9,915 nt of DNA from Verrucomicrobiaceae bacterium. Its GTDB lineage: Bacteria; Verrucomicrobiota; Verrucomicrobiia; Verrucomicrobiales; Verrucomicrobiaceae. This document shows positions 5,579 through 9,915 of this stretch, piece after piece. Under the pieces are notes generated by a model, which was not told the DNA's origin, did not search any database, and was given only the letters and a program-made list of their open reading frames with translations. Where the stretch lies: NCBI GenBank assembly GCA_947463285.1, contig CANHTV010000103.1, forward strand, positions 1 to 9,915. Reading direction: 5' to 3'. A program made the translations under genes and the position numbers. Every line of letters starts with the position of its first letter. The first letter of the stretch is position 1.

Positions 5579-8500
5579 ATGCCCTACCTGGCTTTCAACC
5601 TCAACGACGGCAATGAGTTCGTCTTCGACATCCTCGAAGAACGACTCACCATCGGGCGTGATTCGAAGAACGACATCGTCATCGACAACACCTACATCTC
5701 GGGATGTCACGCCGAGTTTGTGCGGCAGGCTGATTCGTCTTACGACTTGATCGACCTGAAGTCATCCAATGGCACTTTCGTCAATGGCAAACGCATCGAG
5801 CGGGCCTCCGTAAAGGGTGGTGATAAGATCCGTTTTGGACAGCTCGACTCGCGTTTCCGTGAGCGTGCTCCGAAGGGCACTGCTCCGGCATTCGAGGCCA
5901 AACCAGCCTCGGGCGGTAAAAATCAGCCTACAAAAACAGATGGAAGGCGTGGTGATACCGAGTCCATCCCAGCTCGTGATGCCAACCCCAGTTCTGAGAC
6001 GGGTCCCATCGAGCCGACACGCCCGCCGCTAGCTCGTGGAGATCACAGTTCGACCGCTGCTTTTGCGCCACCGCCACCTAGCGCACCCATTTTCAGGCCC
6101 GAGTTACCTGTGGCTCTCGATCCTGCCTTATTGCGGCAGGCCGAAGAACTGCGGGATGAGGTGGCCAAGCTTAAGCAAGAGCGAGATCTCCTGCGCCTCG
6201 AGAATGAAAAAGAATCCCGTCGTCGGGATGAAGTACGCGCCTTAGAGAAAACTCTCGAAGAGCGGCAGGCTCAGGCAAAAGAACTAGAGAGCAGTCTCAG
6301 CCAGCTGAAAACAGAGGCTGCTACCGCGAAAACCGAGGTGGAAAAGCTCGCCTCAAAACGTCGTGAAGCCTCGAATCTTGACAGCCAGCTGGAATTCACT
6401 CGCAGTGAGTTGATCAAAGCTCAGGCCGACATCACGACTGCATCCAAAGGTCTCGAAGCACTGCATGAAGATGCCGGTAAGGCTCGGACAGATCGTTTGG
6501 AAGCTAATCGCCAGCTTGAAGCCTTACGTATTGAGATCCGCGAAGCTGAAGAGCGCTCCAAGGCTCTCACTGCCAGCACCCAATCTCTTGAGACTCGCAG
6601 TGCAGAACTCGCTAAAACTTTAGCTGACTCGGAAAAATCCGAGGCTGAAATCAAATCATGGCAAAGTGGTGAATTTCAGAAGTTGGAAGCGCAGATTCGC
6701 GAGAGAACGACCGAGCTGGCCAAAATCGAAGGCAGCCTGATGCAGGCTCAAAAAGAAGCGACATCAGTCCAGGCTGAAGTCGCTGTCAGTATGGCAGATC
6801 TGCGTTCTGAAAAACAGGCGCTCCAGGATCAAGTTAGTCAGCTTCAGAGTCAGCTTGAAGTTCGTCAAAAAAACCTTTCGGCACTCGATCAGCAGCGTGG
6901 CGTTGTTGAGATAGCTCTCAGTGCATTGATTTCCAAACAGCAAGACAGTGAATTTGAACACCAAGCCTTCACTCAGCGCAGTGAAACTCTTCGCCAGCAG
7001 CATGAAGCCGCCGAAGCTGAACTGAAAGCTCTTGAGAATGGAATCACGGCGAAAAAAGTGGAGCTTCAGCAGCTGGAAGTTGGTCTCAGCGGAGCTCATA
7101 AGGCAGCACAAAGCTCTCAATCTGAGGCTCAAGCCAGTGTCAGTCAGCTTCAGCAGTTGAAGCAAAGTCTGGAGCAGCAGACCACCCAGCTTCAGACTCA
7201 ACTCAAGGAGCGCGAGTCAGTATTGAAAGCCTTGGAGGAAAAACGCACGGTCACGGAAGCCAGCCTTACCTCACTGTTGGCTCAACAACAGAGCCGTGAA
7301 GCAGATATCTCAGCTCTCCAGAAAAGTGAAGACGCAGCCCGGCAAAAACAAGAGTCAGCTCAGGCTGCGCAGAAACAATCAGAAGCCCAATTGGCCGAAA
7401 TAAATGCCCAGCTTTCCAAGCTTGAGGCTGAATTGACAGGCCGGACTTTAGAAATCGAAACGATCAAAGCTCAGGCTGATGATCAACGTCAAAAAGCCCA
7501 ACAAGACCATCAGGCTGACCTTGCCAAACTGGCTGCTGAGAGATCAGTTCATGAGGCCGAAGTGGCCCAAATCGAGTCTCAAATCCAAGCAAAAACTGGC
7601 GATCTAGCCGATTTGCAAAACAAGGTGGCGCAGCTCGAAGCTCGCTCGGCAGAGCTCACCAATCGACTGGATGATCTTTCCAGCAAAGACGCCCAGCTCA
7701 GCAATGCCAGCGAGGCTCTAAAAGCCGTCGAAGCGCACAAAACAGAGCTGACCGGTGTCATTCTGCAACTTACCTCCGAGCGTGACAGTCTGACGCGTGA
7801 AATGTTAAGTGTGACAGAGAAGGGCCGGGCACAACACACACTCACCGAAGCCCTCATCAAGCGCCGTTTGGCAGCTGAAAAAGAAACCCTGACAGCAGAG
7901 GAACAGCAGACCTCGATTTCAGCCGAACTAGGCAAAGTGCGCGATTGTCTGCGCACCGCTGAAACAGCCGCAGAAGTCAAGCAGAAGGAAATCAGCGAAG
8001 CGCAGTCTGCGGTGGAGAAAATCCGTCAGGAAATCGAGCAATCCGCAGCCGAGCAAAGTAAAGCCAAGGCTGAGCTGGAGACGACACAGGAAGAATTGCG
8101 CCAAGCTCAGGCTGAGCTTGAGAGAACTCGCAGCGAGTCCGAAGCCAACGTGAAACTGGCCCGTGATTCAGCCGCCAGTCATGAGCAGCAAACCTCGCTG
8201 CTCTCAGGTTTGCAGACCAAGATTGGTGGCTTGGAAACTTTGCTGGCATCACTGGCTTCTTCTCATGCTGAGCGTCAGACCCAATTCACGGCCTTGGAAG
8301 CCCAGCAGCGCACAGCCGCCGATTTGCTGGCCAAGCGTCAGCAGGAAAACGCTGCTGCTGAGGCTCGCTTGACCGAGCTGAAGACTCAAACGGCTCATTT
8401 TGAAGCCAAGGTCAATGAACTGCTGACAACAGAAAAACAGCTGGCTGAAGCCAAAGCCAGTCTGCTCACCGCCAAGCTGGATCTCGAGAAAGCTCAGGCT

Positions 8501-9915
8501 GAGGTATTGAGCCTGCGTGAAGAGCGGGCAGATCACGAAAAAAGGCTGCCTGTTTTGCGTCTCGAGTTGGAAAAAATGCAGACGGATCTGGCGCTCAAGA
8601 CGAAGGAACTGGCTGGCACTGAAGCTCGTCACCAGACCTTTTCCCAACAGGTGGAAGATCTCGAATATCGCCTTAAAGATCTCCAAAACGCCGAGGCCAC
8701 CCTTGTCAAAACACAGTTGGAACTCACACGCCTGAGTGGCGAGAAGGAAGCGATCCACGCTCTGGTAGGCACTTTGTTGTCGCAGCGTGAGGATCACGAA
8801 AAAAAACTGCCCGGCCTCAAAGCCGATGTCGAAATTCTGCGCACTGAGTTTCAGACATTGCTGCAGGACAAAAAGATCACTGCTGGTGCATTGGAGAAAG
8901 CACAGACCGAGAGAAATGCAGCCTCTGAGCAGGTCGCTACTCTCCGAGCTGAAGCTGTGCAGCTTGATCAGTTGCTGCAAGATAAGCGCACCAATTTAGA
9001 GTCGGAGACTAAAGTAAAGCTCGCTGAGTTTAATCAGGCTGAAGCCAAGCTGCGTGAGATCACTGCCCGTGTGACGGCTGCTGAAAAACGCGTTCACGAT
9101 CTCGCCGACGTTGAGAAAAACCTTCAATCCGCAGCACTGGCTCTTCAAAATAGCGAGAAGCAGCGACTGGCCGAGGATAAGACCGTCAGCGAATTGAAGA
9201 GCGAGCAAGACAAACTACGCAAAGACATCACCTTGCTTGATGACGGACTCAAAGCTGGGCAGATACAGTTGGCTGATCTGACCAAAAAAGCCAAAGCCGA
9301 AGAGGCTCTCCTGGCTGACCTGACGACCCGTGCTGAAAAGGCCACAGCCGCGATGCTGGCTGCCGAAGCGAAGCGCCTCGAAGCTGAAGCGGCCATCAAC
9401 AAAGCACGCGATGAAGAAAAGAATCTGCGCAAAGGCATCCCGGTACTGACAACTGAAATGGCTGGGCTGCAGGCCGCTTTGGTCGCTTTGAATCGCGATC
9501 GCGATGAAGCTTCGCAATATGTCACGCGGCTGAATGTTGCCACAGATCATTCCAACCGGAAGATCTCTGAGCTCCAACAGCAGATTTCTCAGCTGGAAGA
9601 AGCTCAGCGCATCCGTGAAGAACGCGTCATGAAAATCCAGACTGATGTTGACGGTGAAAGCGCTCGTTTCAAAGCGGTTCAAGACCAGACGCGAAGTGCT
9701 GAGGCGGCTCTTCAAGAGCTGGATCGTCAGCTTAAAGAATCGCGTCAGAAAGCCGATGCGGCACGCACCCAAGTTCAGAACCTGGAAGCTGAATTGACCT
9801 CTCGTCTGGACCGTGTCCAGTCTCTGAAGGTTGATGAAGAGCGCCTGAACAAGGAACTCGCAGCCCGTCAGCAGGATGTTCAGCTGGCCAGCTCTGCCTT
9901 TGCTGAAATGCAGGA
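5579..9915 (+). CDS. Giant FHA-domain/coiled-coil protein, C-terminus beyond window
   Basis: The frame is open from ATG 5579 to the right edge, at least 1,445 residues, with no stop. Residues 1-93 are an FHA domain, which binds phosphothreonine peptides; all key positions are kept: Gly26-Arg27, Ser41 and His44 (YISGCHAEF), Asn64-Gly65 and Asn69-Gly70. Residues ~94-180 are a disordered, proline-rich linker with PPPPSAP. From ~183 onward the protein is almost continuous coiled coil rich in Ala, Glu, Gln, Lys, Leu and Ser, with Leu at heptad positions, a single Cys (790), and only three prolines (991, 1078, 1288). No signal peptide or membrane segment is visible, so a cytoplasmic scaffold or filament is most likely. 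SMC-like ATPases are unlikely, since there is no P-loop at the N-terminus. I do not recognise a named gene. Partner kinase and function are unknown; a phospho-regulated structural role is inference. Confidence 0.9.
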   Translation, partial: MPYLAFNLNDGNEFVFDILEERLTIGRDSKNDIVIDNTYISGCHAEFVRQADSSYDLIDLKSSNGTFVNGKRIERASVKGGDKIRFGQLDSRFRERAPKGTAPAFEAKPASGGKNQPTKTDGRRGDTESIPARDANPSSETGPIEPTRPPLARGDHSSTAAFAPPPPSAPIFRPELPVALDPALLRQAEELRDEVAKLKQERDLLRLENEKESRRRDEVRALEKTLEERQAQAKELESSLSQLKTEAATAKTEVEKLASKRREASNLDSQLEFTRSELIKAQADITTASKGLEALHEDAGKARTDRLEANRQLEALRIEIREAEERSKALTASTQSLETRSAELAKTLADSEKSEAEIKSWQSGEFQKLEAQIRERTTELAKIEGSLMQAQKEATSVQAEVAVSMADLRSEKQALQDQVSQLQSQLEVRQKNLSALDQQRGVVEIALSALISKQQDSEFEHQAFTQRSETLRQQHEAAEAELKALENGITAKKVELQQLEVGLSGAHKAAQSSQSEAQASVSQLQQLKQSLEQQTTQLQTQLKERESVLKALEEKRTVTEASLTSLLAQQQSREADISALQKSEDAARQKQESAQAAQKQSEAQLAEINAQLSKLEAELTGRTLEIETIKAQADDQRQKAQQDHQADLAKLAAERSVHEAEVAQIESQIQAKTGDLADLQNKVAQLEARSAELTNRLDDLSSKDAQLSNASEALKAVEAHKTELTGVILQLTSERDSLTREMLSVTEKGRAQHTLTEALIKRRLAAEKETLTAEEQQTSISAELGKVRDCLRTAETAAEVKQKEISEAQSAVEKIRQEIEQSAAEQSKAKAELETTQEELRQAQAELERTRSESEANVKLARDSAASHEQQTSLLSGLQTKIGGLETLLASLASSHAERQTQFTALEAQQRTAADLLAKRQQENAAAEARLTELKTQTAHFEAKVNELLTTEKQLAEAKASLLTAKLDLEKAQAEVLSLREERADHEKRLPVLRLELEKMQTDLALKTKELAGTEARHQTFSQQVEDLEYRLKDLQNAEATLVKTQLELTRLSGEKEAIHALVGTLLSQREDHEKKLPGLKADVEILRTEFQTLLQDKKITAGALEKAQTERNAASEQVATLRAEAVQLDQLLQDKRTNLESETKVKLAEFNQAEAKLREITARVTAAEKRVHDLADVEKNLQSAALALQNSEKQRLAEDKTVSELKSEQDKLRKDITLLDDGLKAGQIQLADLTKKAKAEEALLADLTTRAEKATAAMLAAEAKRLEAEAAINKARDEEKNLRKGIPVLTTEMAGLQAALVALNRDRDEASQYVTRLNVATDHSNRKISELQQQISQLEEAQRIREERVMKIQTDVDGESARFKAVQDQTRSAEAALQELDRQLKESRQKADAARTQVQNLEAELTSRLDRVQSLKVDEERLNKELAARQQDVQLASSAFAEMQ
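5585..5857 (+). other. FHA domain (within the giant coiled-coil protein)
   Basis: Residues 3-93 of the protein encoded from 5579. The strand order and conserved residues match a complete FHA fold: LTIGRDSKNDIVID (23-36), YISGCHAEF (39-47), LIDLKSSNGTFVNGKRI (57-73) and GGDKIRFG (80-87). The phosphothreonine-contacting Arg27, Ser41 and Asn64 are all intact, so binding competence is expected. The common Ser-Arg-x-His turn is Ser-Gly-Cys-His here. Confidence 0.9.
8522..9508 (+). repeat. Degenerate proline-marked module in the coiled coil, four copies
   Basis: Four copies of about 32 residues align without gaps at nucleotides 8522-8617, 8783-8878, 9203-9298 and 9413-9508. The core strings are DHEKRLPVL (Pro991), DHEKKLPGL (Pro1078), KLRKDITLL (Thr1218 in place of proline) and NLRKGIPVL (Pro1288). 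A shared pattern is acidic/Asn-(His/Leu)-charged-Lys-x-(Leu/Ile)-(Pro/Thr)-x-Leu, followed by a heptad of hydrophobic residues. Spacings are 87, 140 and 70 residues. At DNA level the first two copies share gatcacgaaaaaa exactly. No other proline occurs in the visible coiled coil. Confidence 0.5.

Noticed and set aside
8799..8806. The A8 run in the coiled-coil gene as a programmed frameshift site
   Set aside because: The A-run reads GAA AAA AAA CTG and ends in C, without the AAG that favours -1 slippage, and no stem follows. Noted only as a possible length-variable tract.
8249..9772. Several long minus-strand open frames opposite the coiled coil (243, 185, 132 codons)
   Set aside because: They are antisense shadows: the Ala/Glu/Gln/Leu-rich plus-strand codons rarely produce stops on the other strand. 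Their products are Ser/Phe/Leu-rich without motifs.
5579..9915. The large coiled-coil protein as an SMC or Rad50 ATPase
   Set aside because: The N-terminus is an FHA domain with no P-loop, and the visible region has no globular hinge. An unseen C-terminal head alone would not make a canonical SMC.
1..9915. CRISPR arrays, insertion sequences, tRNA or rRNA genes
   Set aside because: I found no regularly spaced DNA repeats, no terminal inverted repeats around a transposase, and no cloverleaf or rRNA-like sequence.

Overview
The window looks like chromosomal DNA from a free-living Gram-negative-type bacterium of medium GC content. I lean towards Verrucomicrobiota (Prosthecobacter/Verrucomicrobium-like). 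This rests on the overall style: an AraC regulator with a PocR-like sensor, a stand-alone HisI with a GCCHT zinc motif, few Shine-Dalgarno sequences, and a very large FHA/coiled-coil protein. No rRNA or other marker gene is present, so the placement is tentative.

Layout. Bases 1-319 hold the possible tail of an unrecognised gene entering from the left (to 225) and the promoter region of an AraC-family regulator (320-1168, +). Convergent with it, only 13 bases away, is a two-gene replication operon on the minus strand: thymidylate kinase tmk (2814 to 2167), whose end overlaps the start of holB, the DNA polymerase III delta-prime subunit (2177 to 1182). Divergent from tmk, across a 110-base intergenic region, is hisI (2925-3344, +), the histidine-pathway phosphoribosyl-AMP cyclohydrolase. 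An ACS-family major facilitator transporter (3391-4737) and the recombination mediator recR (4856-5461) follow on the same strand. From 5579 to the right edge runs one uninterrupted reading frame with no stop: an N-terminal FHA phosphothreonine-binding domain, a proline-rich linker, and more than 1,260 residues of coiled coil. Its C-terminus lies outside the window.

How the genes fit together. Tmk supplies dTDP for DNA synthesis, HolB is part of the clamp loader, and RecR acts in gap repair, so three of the seven confident genes concern DNA synthesis and repair. HisI, the transporter and the AraC regulator are ordinary metabolic neighbours with no evident shared pathway. I see no CRISPR array, insertion sequence, prophage, tRNA or rRNA.

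Most worth a second look are the giant FHA/coiled-coil protein and a degenerate module within it. The visible coiled coil has only three prolines, and all three sit in the same local motif. A fourth, proline-less copy lies exactly 70 residues before the last one and 140 after the second. Second is a correctly phased A AAA AAG slippery heptamer in holB, which could give a truncated delta-prime, reminiscent of the tau/gamma arrangement of dnaX.
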